Below, piece after piece: positions 12,176 to 24,399 of a DNA stretch of 64,000 bases. The stretch is taken from positions 22,501 to 86,500 of the forward strand of contig QVRM01004795.1 in the NCBI GenBank assembly GCA_003439945.1. The letters are read 5' to 3'. Source of the DNA: Dermanyssus gallinae (lineage: Eukaryota > Arthropoda > Arachnida > Mesostigmata > Dermanyssidae). The first letter of the stretch is position 1. Every line of letters starts with the position of its first letter. Position numbers and translations under genes: made by a program. A model generated the notes under the pieces. It was not told the DNA's origin. It made no database searches and saw only the letters and a program-made list of their open reading frames with translations.

Positions 12176-15100
12176 TATCATATCTCACTATTGGGAGCTC
12201 GATCAGGCTAAATATAGAAAAATAGTGGGCGGTGACCAAGACACGTCCCTGAGGCGCCTGCAGCTCAGGTGGCCTTAAAACGTGACGGCTGACGTCGCTC
12301 CTAGTAAAGATTCAAGCTCCCCGAGCAAGGTAACGTGTCTACGTTAGCTAACAAAATGTGAATTGCTAGGAAGAATTAAATATTAAATGTACGCTAAAAT
12401 AACCTAACGAGCCAGCTTCGTCACTGCAACTTCGACACTAGGGCCCGTTTAAAGTTAGAAAACTCTGGATTAAAATTCAGATAACAGACATGTTTGTTTG
12501 GTATGCTATAAAAGTAGCTATTAGTGCTATTATGTATTCGTACTTCATCGCGACGTATGTATACCGCAGTGCAACAACAAGCGACGACTACTAACTGTGT
12601 AACTAACATCTTGAGATGTTGAAGCCTTGGAAACGCTTGCATCTCTCCAGAAGACATAGAGTCTAGACTGCGTTATAATACAAACACTATAATAACCGCT
12701 TTTTCTGCGCACCGCACCCGAGGCGCTTTCACAAGTTGTCTACATGATACGTAGTCAGATGTAGAGCCACTCTGGCTGGTTACTATTTAACACGAGTCTG
12801 CTGCTGGTTAATCGAACAAATAAAGGCTTTAACGTTCAGGAAGGGTGTGTGCAGTTTACGGTTACGATTAAACAGCCACTCCTGGCTGCGCCCTAGAACG
12901 CTTGCCTGTACGTATTGAAACGTCCGCATTCCACAGAGATAACAAAGCTGGCGAGTTGTGTGTAGCAGTATTATCTACCTTACTACTCACGACTTAACAG
13001 TGCCGTTTTAGTTACCGTTGTTTGCACAACATTTGCATCAACATTTGATGGTCGACCAAGCTGCCATTCAAGACATGAAAGTTAACTAAACAGGCACGCC
13101 GATAACTTCAAATGGATATTTCCATTTTTTTCGATTGTTTTGCCTTCTCGGATTAGCTTGTCAACTTAAAATATTTTATAAAAATTCACAAATCTGCACA
13201 CGTTTTGGGACGGATCACCAAGCTTATTCATTTCAAGCTGCCTTGCATTTGGTTGACTCTATGCGCAATGACCTCTTTCCCTATACACATATTTCGAAGA
13301 AACAAAAGGGGGCCAACTCAGTGTTCAAAAACTACATGGATTGCTATGTCATACACCAATAAATGTGTTTAAATAACGAACGAATAGTACAGGCTTCTCT
13401 AGCCTATATATAAACCGCCATGTAAACAAAATTCTGTCCTGTGTCTCCACTGGGAGCAGCAATAAAGCCAGGGATAAGTCAACAGAATCGACTTTTGTAA
13501 TAAATCTGCTCATATAGCCATGCACTGCTTTGTAGAGAACGCAAGCCGCATACTCTGTGCTTTCCCGGCTCTCTGCGAGAGCGGAATTTTTTTACACGCA
13601 TTCTACATCAGGCGGTGCGAAGAACCGTAACAAGAGCGTACAGTACCTTAGCCTTAAATAAAGGAACGGTAGTGACATTCTCAGAGAAAAGTTGAACAGT
13701 TCACCCAGACAGAGTGTTGTTGCTCAACAGTGAGCGACAATTTTTACTATTAGCGCCATTGCGTGTGCTCAGTGTATTATTCAAATAACCTTAAACGTTT
13801 TTTTATGAAACATAAACAATGAGAAATACACATACATGCATCTAGAAAATTTACTGATGCCTTGTCGACTTCGTTGTAGCTAGGCGATTTTAGAAAAACG
13901 CGTATAATTAGCACTCTTTTCAAAGTAACAACTATGCCATTGTTAAAAGCGGATGCTTATCGGACTTAAAGTCGCATACTATCGACCTGTTGATATTATC
14001 GGCTTGGCTTTAGTTTGGCTCAAACCGAACCCACGGCAAATGTACTACCCATCTTGTCTGGAACAGCAGACTATAACATTTTCGCGCGGAAGACATGCGC
14101 TCACGCGTTTCTTTTAATATAGGTGAGCATCTAGAACACGAGATGATTATTCGGGAGCATTTGCACAAATCGATGTTTACCTATCTCCATCTTGTGAACC
14201 AGCCGGCCGCAAGATCACGGGATTCCGACAATACCACTAGTGAAATTGTATTATTTATTTAATTAACTTTAGCTTTGTATTTATTCGATCGCACACGCAT
14301 ATATATATACAAACATATATGTCATGGCTGTTGACCTGCCGTCTTCTAGGACGTCACACATTGTTCAATGCTGTGGTGTCTTAATTAACCTTGTTGATGT
14401 CGACTAAATTTTTGTTGGTGCGCAATTCTACGGCGGTGCGCCCTTATTATTATTATGATATCCAGATATTGGCCTCGGCGTTGTCGTTTCGATTTTGCGA
14501 TTCAATTAGGTCGCCTTTCGTTACGTTGCCGTACGGATATCGTTAGAAACGCGTTCCCGTCTCCGCATGCCATCAGTCATCTGACTACTGAGTGAGCGAG
14601 TCGGTGGCCGAGAACACGCCATCATCTAGTGAACTCGTATGCGCCACGCACTGCGAGAGCGTCGCTAAGCGCATTTGTACTGCGCAGTGCTCGGACGGCA
14701 CCTTTCCGTCCGCAGGTTCCGTTGGCTACTATAGACAGGTCAACGCCACGCGTCTAAGCGTCACACGCAGTATAATTGCCATTCGGGTAGAGCGCAAACG
14801 ATGAGAATGGAGTTTTGTCAACGGTCGTATGTAGAGCGAATGTATATGATGGTGTGTATATTTTTGTATATAGATTATTACAGTGAGCCACTAGTGCTAA
14901 TTTAAGCCTTTTTGTTATATATAGTAGTTAAACATGGCATTAAGCCCAAATTTGTCCACTTAGATTGCCTGCTCGGCGTAAAACAAAGCGATGGATAAAA
15001 CGGGAGTGGGAAGAGCATTGGAATCCTATCGGAGATTTCCTTAAAGGTTGGGCACTATTATCGGACTGATGTTACAGCTGCGCCGTTTGTCATACGTCCA

Positions 15101-15814
15101 AACAAATAGTCAGGTGGATAGAGGAGATAAATCCATGCCCCTGCAAGATGACCGGGTCCTGATTCAGCTTTGCAAACTTCTCTATTGGCTTATCTGACTC
15201 CGCGTTTATCACACGAGTCCTTGCAAACTTTGACGTCTGTGCGCCAAAAAAATTGTGAACGGCGCCGAAGGCGATGCGGAATAGACGGCGCAAAAAAGCC
15301 CAACTCTATCTAATGTTGTCAATGTAGGCACACCAATTATTTTAACGACACTGTTCTAATTACTTGTAAGTACTGCAGGTTCATTTTGTTCAGTGGAACA
15401 GAACATTTCGGCAGTATGCTGCCCTTAAAGCTCTTGCGCGTCGAGAATTACTGCTTCCCGCACCGCCTAATGTGACAGTTGTCGGGGCACCATGTGTGTC
15501 TTTGTACTAAACCCCTAAGCAAGCTCAAGCAGAGTCACTTTTTTGGTGAGTACTACACAGCAAATTAAGCAGTGCAAAATACCCGGTCTAGCTCAGATTT
15601 CAACAACATTTGAGTACTTCAAAACGGCGGTTATGCATAGCGGCAAGAATATTACGAGGTAAAGGGGCGTTGTTCACACTGATAGACGTATTATATAATT
15701 TAGGACTTGGCGTTCTAGCTTGATGATTTCAAAATGTAAAAGCTAATAAAAAAATAACCATAACAGTATAGAATAAACTAAAGTAGGTACAATGTCAACT
15801 GGTAACTCGTGACA

Positions 15815-15816
<2 letters not shown>
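12175..15816. other. Gene-free, repeat-poor unique sequence
   Basis: The longest stretch without microsatellites in the first half of the window. Only short frames of 67-78 codons occur, none recognised. It could be intron or intergenic DNA. I see no RNA gene or mobile element here. Confidence 0.45.
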
Positions 15817-15845
<29 letters not shown>

Positions 15846-15846
15846 C
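15817..15846. repeat. (TA)n microsatellite
   Basis: TA units with a single GTA interruption. Confidence 0.9.
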
Positions 15847-15975
15847 GAATTAATGCATAGTTGGTATTACATATACAGCTTGGTATATACAAACTACAAA
15901 CATGCATATGCATAGGTTTAAGCGATTGCATAGTTAAATAGTGTCGGGTCACGGTTTAACTGAAATGCCGGATTG

Positions 15976-15981
<6 letters not shown>

Positions 15982-16007
<26 letters not shown>
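15982..16007. repeat. (TA)n microsatellite
   Basis: About thirteen TA units, running directly into the AT-rich palindrome at 16008. Confidence 0.95.
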
Positions 16008-16012
<5 letters not shown>

Positions 16013-16084
16013 CAAAAAAATTTTTTTCCCGGATTTTATAATAATTCTTTACGGACAAAACCGAAAAAACTTTTTGGTAGCCCT
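16008..16084. repeat. AT-rich imperfect palindrome, MITE-like
   Basis: The ends are inverted: AGGGTCAAAAAAATTTTTTTC on the left pairs with the complement of the right end, which reads AGGGCTACCAAAAAGTTTTTTC on the other strand (each given in part). The pairing continues into the CCGGATTTT region. TA lies on both sides (TATATA). A short terminal-inverted-repeat element flanked by TA is what a Tc1/mariner-type MITE looks like, but only one copy was found here. Confidence 0.5.
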
Positions 16085-16435
16085 ATATATAAATATAAGG
16101 TAATTACTTTAACCCATCTTTACCCTACAGAAACAGCAACAATTTAACTAAATAAACTTATAAAAGCACCGCTATCCATGACATATTTATCGAGCCAAGA
16201 TTTACTTGGACATGTTCAAGATAATAGATAGAAAATAAGAAACCGGAAAAACTCTCGTTGCTTGCATAAGTTGCGTTGTTGAGCATAAGTACGTTCACTG
16301 CTTCTAACGACTTCTACAACAATAGCAGCAACGACTAAACGACGACAGTAACCACAGCAGGAACAATTAGTCAAGAGGCTTCCTAGCGACGCATAGCTTA
16401 ACGGAACTCGGTAATACTTACTATATACCGTATAA

Positions 16436-16505
<70 letters not shown>

Positions 16506-16521
16506 GTTTAAATATATACAC

Positions 16522-16558
<37 letters not shown>
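16436..16558. repeat. Two (TA)n arrays
   Basis: Arrays at about 16436-16502 and 16528-16558, separated by AATGTTTAAATATATACACATGTGTG-type spacer of about 25 bp. Confidence 0.95.
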
Positions 16559-16561
<3 letters not shown>

Positions 16562-16599
16562 TTGTAGTACTGTTACCAACCTCACTATATTCAGTAGAT

Positions 16600-17320
16600 C
16601 GGCTGGCGGATCATCTTCTGCCGAAAGCTTACTTGTGTAAATTTCCGCGCGTGCCGGCCTCATGCAAGGCACACTTCTTCTTTCGCGCACCACGGCGACG
16701 TTCAACTCAGATACAGCCAGCGTCAGTCGTCACCGTCGTCGCGTCGCGTCGATCACTTTCACGGGCAGCGGCGCGCGAAAGCGACGCGGGTATCGCTATT
16801 GGTCGACACCGTTAGCACAAGCGCGCGCTACCCTATGCTCGCTGCTCACAGCGCGCAGATGACATTACTAATTACAATAGAGGCACATTCAATCAATCGA
16901 TTGATCGCTCGATCGATCGCTCGCTCGCTCGCCTGACCGTCCGATGTATTCATACATACAGACAGACAGACATTCATTCATTGATCCACCTGTTCGTACA
17001 GTGTATCGAAAAAAAGGCGACGCGGGCGCGTCGAGGAGACAAGCATGAATCCCGGCACCGCCATTCATTCGCACATGTGACTCTCGTTAAGCGCTGCCGC
17101 TACTGCCGCTGCTGCTGCTGTTGCCAAGAAAGGTATGTTCATCTTTTTTTAGAGGAAGGGGGGAGAGAGAGAGAGAGGGGGGGTTAGAGCGGAAAAAATT
17201 GAGAGACCCAGTCACCCTCGGAAACCGTCTTGCGAGACTGCAACAGAGACACATATATACTACTACCGACATACATATCGATATGCATATATATATGCAC
17301 ATGGTTGCACTGGACGCAAC
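16600..17320. other. Gene-free sequence with small tetranucleotide repeats
   Basis: Unique sequence holding a GATC/CTCG-type tetranucleotide tract at about 16883-16932 and a GA-rich tract at 17160-17185. No gene recognised. Confidence 0.4.
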
Positions 17321-17327
17321 CATGACA

Positions 17328-17398
17328 GCGGCAACAACAACAGTAGTAATAACAATAAAAACAAAAATAATAACAACAAAAGAACAACAACAACAAGC
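17328..17398. repeat. (CAA/ATA)n triplet tract
   Basis: Imperfect CAA and AAT triplets of about 70 bp. Confidence 0.85.
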
Positions 17399-17746
17399 TG
17401 ACTACTGGTTTTGTCATAATGTGTAGCTGCGTTAAATCTGCAAATAAAGCAACACCGCACAGATGCAGAACAAAACGTTGTTGCTGCTGTTGTGGTTGTT
17501 GTTGTTCTTTGCAATTGTTGTTGTTCTTCGTCCTTGAAATTAATGAAATGATCTTGCTGACAACAATGTAGTGAAGCTAGCGTGCACTTGCAGACTCTGC
17601 TTTAAATGTGGCATATAACTAGCCCCCATATGTTACGTAGCGTCACCAGTAAAGTTTGGCCAGGTGGCCAACGAGACGCTAGTTGACCCAAGTGCTCACC
17701 ACCGGCTAGACAAAGCTAAACAGGAGGCAGAGTCACATCGCAGGGT

Positions 17747-18194
17747 GTGGTCGACAACTACAGATGCAAAGTCATCGTCCTTGAGAGATCATCGAAAGCC
17801 TTCAAACCACACATTTGCAAGGTTTGTGGAAAACCAGTAGCAAAGGATGGTTTCCACCAATTAAGCTGCATCATGAGCCAAGGCCGACCTCCTCCTAGGC
17901 ACACCGAAATAAATGCAGTAATTCAAAGAGCTCTCCCCTAGCACGCTGAAACCTAGACTGGAGTTTAGTGTTATAACGACAAAAGGTCTGACAGTGTCAC
18001 CATCCCGCGGCAAATGGCTGGCTTGGGATGCGGCAGTCTCCTGCACAGCTGCACCGTCCTATTTGCGTCACAGCAGCGCCGTAGAAGCGGGATGGGTTGC
18101 CGAACACACAGAAAAAAAGAAGTGGTGTAAATACACAGAGTTAAAGCCGAGAGATAATTTCGTGCAGATTGCCATAGAGACAATATACAGATAG
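17747..18194 (+). pseudogene. Relic of an RT-associated C-terminal region
   Basis: Two frames joined by a frameshift and stops resemble the C-terminal region found in a widespread group of metazoan reverse-transcriptase polyproteins. The first part (17747-17941) has a zinc-binding-like pattern, HICKVCGKPVAKDGFHQLSC, then SQGRPPPRHTEINAVIQRAL, matching the usual C-C-G, H-x-L-x-C and RH-x-x-x-N-x-x-I-x-R-AL layout. The second part (about 17975-18194) has DKRSDSVT, then KWLAWDAA and IAIET, corresponding to the KRPDG-T, LVWDAT and F-ET blocks of an endonuclease-like domain. It is decayed (stop after RALP, shifted frame). The upstream reverse transcriptase is not recognisable. Same family as 62649-63423. 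Family assignment is from memory of the pattern, not a search. Confidence 0.6.
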
Positions 18195-18375
18195 GTCAGC
18201 AGAAGTACAAGGACATTAATATAAACATAAATGAACCGGGGATAGGCGAGAAGGCGAGTTTCTGAGGCAATTGCTTTCAATTCGGCAGTTTGCAGAGAGA
18301 ACGCCGCGTCGATATTAGGTACGATGGGCTAGAGGCAAAACCATGAAGTAACGAGCATACACATTCACACCTCAC

Positions 18376-18382
18376 AATAATA

Positions 18383-18467
<85 letters not shown>

Positions 18468-18474
18468 AAATAAT
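18376..18474. repeat. (TAA)n microsatellite
   Basis: About thirty TAA units with a TAG and a TAC interruption. Confidence 0.95.
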
Positions 18475-18647
18475 CAGCAAGCAAGCAGTCCCTGTAGCGT
18501 CAGTCACTCGGTCCTAACTTCAGTCCGTAACAAGAGAGGGTATGATGATGCATTGACGTCGTAGTGTTGGCTTCGTGTGACCATGGCCGCAGAAATCGGC
18601 CGCCGTCGGCCACGTTCTGCTCTCTGTGAATCTATTACTCTTTTCTA

Positions 18648-18712
18648 TCGTCGTCGTCGTCGTCGTCGAGGAGGCCAAGGAGGAGGAGGAGGAGGAGTAG
18701 GAGAAGAAGGAA
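18648..18712. repeat. (CGT)n and (GGA)n triplet tracts
   Basis: Seven CGT units followed by GAG/GGA triplets. Confidence 0.85.
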
Positions 18713-19014
18713 GGTGACAAGGAGGCAGGTGATGTCCCCCGTCACTGTCTCGAACATTATTTCAGTAATACTGAATGCTAATCATGTGACTCGAAAAAAA
18801 AATGCAACGCAACGGAGACATGCCTATTCGGATTGGATAATTGCTGTGAATCATGGCGAGATTATTAGCAATAAACATCATCATCATCATCATTATCATC
18901 ATCGCGACCGCCACCAACACATCATTATCGGCGGTTAACATCGGCAGGTTTATATAATAGTATGCTTGGAGCAAGATTTTATAAGCTTGGTTGCTCGCCT
19001 TTGGGTTGCACTAC

Positions 19015-19470
19015 CACAACAACAACAACAACAACAAACCGCAACAACATTAACAACGAAAATAAAAGTAAACGTATCAGCATAATTAGGACTAACAACA
19101 ACAACAACAATGACAACCACCCTGTACATTAAAAAGCGTGTCAGTGTCGCCGCCTGCCGACCAGCAATCACCGATTATTTGTTTTTGGGTGTCATTACCG
19201 AACGTTTACATGCCGTACCGCTACAGATCAATGAAGCAAACGATGGGACTGCCGGCACATCGACACACCGACCTAACAACACCATAAGATTGATACAGCA
19301 ACAACAATCAACAATAACAGTAAAGGAAAACAAAATAGCAGTTGTATCAACAATATCGACGACGACAACAATATAAAACAATAGCAGCAACAACAACAAC
19401 AACAACTACAACAACAAAACAATAACAACAACAGCAACAACAAAAACCCTAAAAAGAAGAACAACAACAA
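19015..19470. repeat. Cluster of (CAA)n triplet tracts
   Basis: CAA-rich tracts at about 19015-19112 and 19295-19470, separated by unique DNA. A (CAT)n tract lies just upstream at 18870-18905. Frames across it are repeat-derived. Confidence 0.8.
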
Positions 19471-19530
19471 CATTATTTATTAACATAACGTTATTTTTTT
19501 ATAATAATATCAAAATCCTAAGCCTAAGCT

Positions 19531-19532
<2 letters not shown>

Positions 19533-19565
<33 letters not shown>

Positions 19566-19674
19566 AGACAACAGCAATATTCGCAAAAGTCACATTACTG
19601 TAAGGGAAGAAGGAACTTGCAACCATTTCAAAAGCAAGCGTACATTTTCCCTAAAATGTGCAGCTTTTAGCTGG

Positions 19675-19730
<56 letters not shown>

Positions 19731-19733
19731 CGG
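19533..19733. repeat. (TA)n arrays and a compound (TA)n(GA)n array
   Basis: A (TA)n array lies at 19533-19562 and a compound array at 19677-19733, where TA units change to GA units. Confidence 0.95.
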
Positions 19734-19994
19734 GGGAGAGAAAATATGGCTACAACCTAGGACTTCAAAAAGAGAGCCGTTACGACACCAGCTCGTGACG
19801 ATCAGCACGACGTCAACCGGCCGTCTTGGTTTCTGATATTCTAACTAGTTCTAACTAATTCTAAGCACCGTTCGATACGACCGTCGATGATAAACTAAAC
19901 TAACTGTATGTACGCTTGCACGTCTACAGTGAGGTAGAATGCTACCGCGGGGGCAACGGCAAGAGGAAGCGACGTATCAGGTACCGTTCGGAGA

Positions 19995-20215
19995 AGGTTG
20001 TTGTTGTTGTTGTTGTTGTTGCTGCTGTGGCTGTGTTCTACTTCTGCTTCTGTCTGGATCCACTGGGCCCTAGCAATGCAAATGATCTGTTTCAGATCAG
20101 CGCCGCTCACATCACAAACATGTCGTTACGACGTCATGATCATCATCATCATCAACATTATCAGCATCGTCATCATTATCATTATCATCAGCGTCAGCAT
20201 TAGCATCATCATTGC
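19995..20215. repeat. (TTG)n and (CAT)n triplet tracts
   Basis: A TTG tract at about 19997-20030 and CAT/TCA triplets at 20138-20215. Confidence 0.85.
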
Positions 20216-20429
20216 CAGTTTCTGGTTAGCGCATAAATCGCTTACCAATTCACCAACCAACCAACGATGCCCAGCCGCCGCTAGAAGTAAATCGGTGCTA
20301 AAATTGTTGTTGTTGCTGCTGCTGCTGCTGCCGCTGCTGCTGCCTTAGCGCGGCAGTGGCAGCTACATCGGCTTGCCCGTGTGTCACGTTTTTGCCCACC
20401 GATGCTGCACAGTTCCGTGAAACTGTGCT

Positions 20430-20616
<187 letters not shown>

Positions 20617-20844
20617 CATATGTATTTATGTCCGCGCACATAGGAGCGGTTTTTTTTTCGACGAGTCTCACTCTGACGTATGTTTGCCAACGTACCTGCC
20701 TTCGTACGTACAGCAGCAACGGCATACATGTCTCGTACCGTATGTACGACGAATGAATGCGAAATATACGAATAGCCTAGCTGCTCCTAAGTGCTGCTTA
20801 CGTGCGCGCGAATTTGGTATCTTACCGTTGTGTCTGTAATTCTT

Positions 20845-21030
20845 GGAATGACCCCCCCCCTCCCCCCCGCTTCAGGCCGACGATACAACCGTAGCGGGCA
20901 TAACCACCTGGCAGCAGAACACGGCGTGTCGCGGTAGCGGAGAGAAAACGTGGCGACAAATAGAGCGACAAAGGGCACAATGCCGGGGGGGGGTGGGGTT
21001 GTGAGAGAGAGGTTGGGTTGTGAGAGATAG
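20845..21030. other. Gene-free C- and G-tract region
   Basis: Polypyrimidine CCCCCCCCCTCCCCCCCGC near 20851-20870, then GGGGGGGGTGGGG near 20984-20998 and two GGTTGTGAGAGA repeats at 20996-21031. No gene recognised. Confidence 0.6.
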
Positions 21031-21121
21031 GGCAGAAAACTCGGAACATAGGAGGAGACCGGGCTGGTACGATGCCGGATAACAGACAGCCTCATATCAT
21101 CTATCAGATGAGCGACAGTTT

Positions 21122-21137
21122 GATATATATATATATA
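21122..21137. repeat. (TA)n microsatellite
   Basis: Eight TA units. Confidence 0.85.
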
Positions 21138-21714
21138 ATATTTAAATAAATGTTGAAACCTTTATAAAAGCATGCATACTCGTATATAAGACGCATATAT
21201 CCATAACATTTGCACACATGGCGGCTAATATTGCTTATGACCCATTCCATACCCAAGCAGGCGAGCTGAGCCCCGGCAGGGCTGTGGCAATAGTAATACA
21301 AATTATTGTTACCCGCGGTGATTGGTACTACTACTACTACTACTACTACTAGTATTAACACTGCCATAACTGTTAGTACGCCAACAACAGACACTGCTCA
21401 TTAGCTACGCAATTGGCCACCATGTAAACTGATCAGCAATTATCTACGGTGGCTATGTATAATATATGACGATATTGCTCCGAATTTCGTTGGGGGTACG
21501 ATATTTCGTCGGGTTCTGCTGTCACTGCTTTTGTCGCTATAGTAGCTGCTCATACACAGAGACAGCCAGATTGACAGACAGAAAATGTCTGCTTGATCCT
21601 AACGTCTGCGCCGTTGGGGCAACGTTCGAAGTACCGAAATATCCAGCAAAGGGCGCCAACAACAGTATAGGAATACTAAAAGTTCATCACAATTTGAACA
21701 ATTAAACACTCATA

Positions 21715-21738
21715 TATATATATATATATATATATATA
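21715..21738. repeat. (TA)n microsatellite
   Basis: Twelve TA units. Confidence 0.95.
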
Positions 21739-22200
21739 CGAAAATAAAGCTGTCTCTCATTTCTTGTCAACAAAAACAAAAACAAATCAACACCGATAAA
21801 ACAAGATAGATAATCATAGTAGTAGTAATAATATAGGCAGTCGAAAAGCGTTACCACTTGAGCACAAACAGCTTTGCTTCGTAAACTGTCGTTAGTCCGG
21901 TTTGGTGCGAAAATTCGCGAATGCGAACGCGAAGAACGCATCTAGTAATCCGCGTTTCGACCAGTGAGTCCATGTCTTAGCAGGCAGGTCTTGAGGTACT
22001 TCTCTACCTACATTCTTCCTGAGTAAATAGAAATCATTCGGAGTGAATATTTTCGTTGTAATGGGTCAACAATGCGCTCCGGCGTCTCCTCTCGACGCCC
22101 GACCGGTGGGCAGCGAGGTCGGCAATCACCGACCACTCATACAGCAATGACCTATCGAGTGGAAAAGCTTTTTTCGGCAGTTGCTAAATAATCAGCCTTG

Positions 22201-22385
22201 TCGAGCCCGCTGGCGTGGTGGCTTAAGTCTGCGCCTCGCAACCGGAGGAGACATATAGGTAGGTGCGCGGGCTCGAGCCCCACAGTTGTACATTTGTATT
22301 TATGGGGTTCCGTCTATGAAGCAATGTGAAAAACAGTTCCGTTGTCGTTAAAGCTTGGCTGAGGGTCAGCCCGAAAACTTTACTT
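22201..22385 (+). mobile_element. tRNA-derived SINE, copy A
   Basis: The element begins TCGAG, has an A-box-like CTGGCGTGGTGGC and a B box GGCTCGAGCCC, then a unique body with ACATTTGTATTTATGGGG, GAAGCAATGTGAAAA and GGCTGAGGGTCAGCCCG. The same order occurs in copies B (22416) and C (50844). The body inverted match CTGAGGGTCAG could form a small stem. Flanks carry a decayed likely target-site duplication: AAATAATCAGCCTT at 22186-22199 against AAGATAATCTGACTT at 22386-22400. Such elements are transcribed by RNA polymerase III from the internal boxes and moved by a partner LINE, which is known for SINEs in general and inferred here. Confidence 0.8.
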
Positions 22386-22415
22386 AAGATAATCTGACTT
22401 AGCCATATTAGTGTG

Positions 22416-22609
22416 TCGAGCCTGGTGGCGTGGTGGGTGCATGCGTCTGCGCCTCGCGACCGGAGGAGACACGGGATAGGTGCGCGGGTTCGAGCCCACC
22501 GAACCCCCGCACATTTGTATTTATGGGGGTCCGTTTGTAAAGCAATGCGCAAGTCAGTCCCATAGACGTTAAATCTTGGTTGAGAATCAGGCCTGAATGG
22601 ATTTTTTTT
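22416..22609 (+). mobile_element. tRNA-derived SINE, copy B, with target-site duplication
   Basis: Same structure as copy A: TCGAG start, GGTGGCGTGGTGGGTG A-box-like region, GGTTCGAGCCC B box, CACATTTGTATTTATGGGGG body and a short T-rich 3' tail. It is flanked by a perfect 15-bp direct repeat, AGCCATATTAGTGTG, at 22401-22415 and 22610-22624, extended by two T residues on the left side of each copy. The insertion landed 15 bp beyond copy A. The exact duplication shows insertion by target-primed reverse transcription and little decay since. Confidence 0.88.
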
Positions 22610-22723
22610 AGCCATATTAGTGTGACAAAAATAGATGTAATTAAAGTTTGAATGGTATTGGTGATACCGCCGGCAATTTACCGCTAGAGACACCGTAGAT
22701 AACCATCTCAAACGATTCGATTG

Positions 22724-22757
<34 letters not shown>
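22724..22757. repeat. (TA)n microsatellite
   Basis: About sixteen TA units. Confidence 0.95.
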
Positions 22758-22759
<2 letters not shown>

Positions 22760-22760
<1 letters not shown>

Positions 22761-23846
22761 CATGATAATCATAATAATGAGGATGATTGTGGACGCTGTT
22801 TACCATAGTAACAATAATGATAATAGCTCCGGAGCTGAAAACGAAGTCAAACTTTCGAGGCGTTAGTGAGGTATCCGAGTGAGGTCCGTCTGTGCGTATT
22901 ATTAAGGGCCTTGCGGATGATGCTTCCCTAGTTCTTAAGGACTTACGAAACATGGAAACACTAAAGCGTCCGTCACGTGAAGAAGGCTATGTGTGAGCTC
23001 GTGCGAGCAGTGAGGTTGCTCCCTTTTCACTAGACCCCCGCTAGCGGAAAGAGAGCAATCTCAAAGACCGGCTTCGACGCCGCGGTTCTCTCTTGCGGAC
23101 AGTCTCTTTGTCTCTTTTTCTTTCCCTCGCGCGCGCGCGTGTGTCTAATATAGATTCGAAATATTAGGGACAGAATCAAACAATTAAATCGACTTGTTCG
23201 AGTCGAGTATCTCTGGCAACGAGCGCGCTACTTACACGGTGGCGGCCCGCTGCCTTCTACGTTGAAGCCGTGTGTCAAAGGGCTATGAGTGTGTCAAAGT
23301 GTCGAACCGCTTGAACAAAGGTACTGGTGGTTGTACCCGCAGCGAAGGTCATCGGGAGCTCTGGGCGGCCGCGCTAGCTGAGCACAACGTCGCCTGGTTG
23401 TATCAAACACGAGCAAGCACCTACCGGCCAACCAATGCAAACAGCAATGCTACCGCTATGCTTTGCGGCATTTGCGGCTGGTTTCGTTGTCGAATTAGTT
23501 ATCGATTGAGGCAGCACAAACACAACACGACCGAAACACACCGAACAGCTTTGCCTGATAATGGTGATGATAATGATGATCTAGTGTAATCGGTGCGCAT
23601 ATAATGGCGCTGCTCTGGTTATCGCGCCCCATGCCCTTTGCTTCAAGGTGGCATAACGGGAGGGTAAGAGATGGCCTGGGGAGGGTTGATAAAATTGCGT
23701 ACATGATAGCTGCTTGGTTAGATAGATGACTTGGGCATCCAATTTGTCTCATAGTTCAGTCAGCATCCCTTTTGGCACATACCGGGTCGAGAAGTGGTAG
23801 GTAAAACGTGTTCACTACACTTTATAATAATCCTGTGATAGTAAAC

Positions 23847-23848
<2 letters not shown>
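22760..23848. other. Gene-free unique sequence
   Basis: No recognised gene. A frame of 105 codons at 23272-23589 has no family motif. A GC dinucleotide run (GCGCGCGCG) lies near 23129. Confidence 0.4.

Positions 23849-23877
<29 letters not shown>
23849..23877. repeat. (TA)n microsatellite
   Basis: About fourteen TA units. Confidence 0.95.
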
Positions 23878-23879
<2 letters not shown>

Positions 23880-24399
23880 GTGAGATCCAACGTGGACGTG
23901 ACGGCCAATCATATACAGCTGGTACTTCTGAAAGATGCGAATTCCGCCTGTTTGCTTGTGTTTTCTGGTGAACACTTGCTGGTGCTGTCTAGAGTTCTTA
24001 GCTTAGGAAGCTGCATTGGCTGCGCTGCGTCCAGTGTAATATAAGTGACAAGGTTTGTCCTAGGGTTTGAGAATTGCCTCTATCTGGAAATTGATTGCAC
24101 AACTGATATTTGTCGATGCTCAGTAGTTATCAAAGTTCATGCGACAAAATCAATAGAGCAAGCCTTACAAAATCGTCGTAAAGCGAGCCAAAACCTCGAC
24201 ACTACACTAAAACGACGGGTCTCGTTTACTCTAAGTGTGGATTGTGATGTGCATTAATATCATGAGTTACATGATACACAGCATTAGTCGAGACTTATAA
24301 CGGTTCTGTAAGAGGACAGGGAGCACAGTCCCGTGCTAACCGCCGTCGGGTGCGGACGTTCACTCTCGACGGCGTTGGTATTCTGGACTCTGATAGTTT

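Noticed and set aside
22223..22711. 162-codon minus-strand frame
   Set aside because: It is antisense to the two SINE copies.
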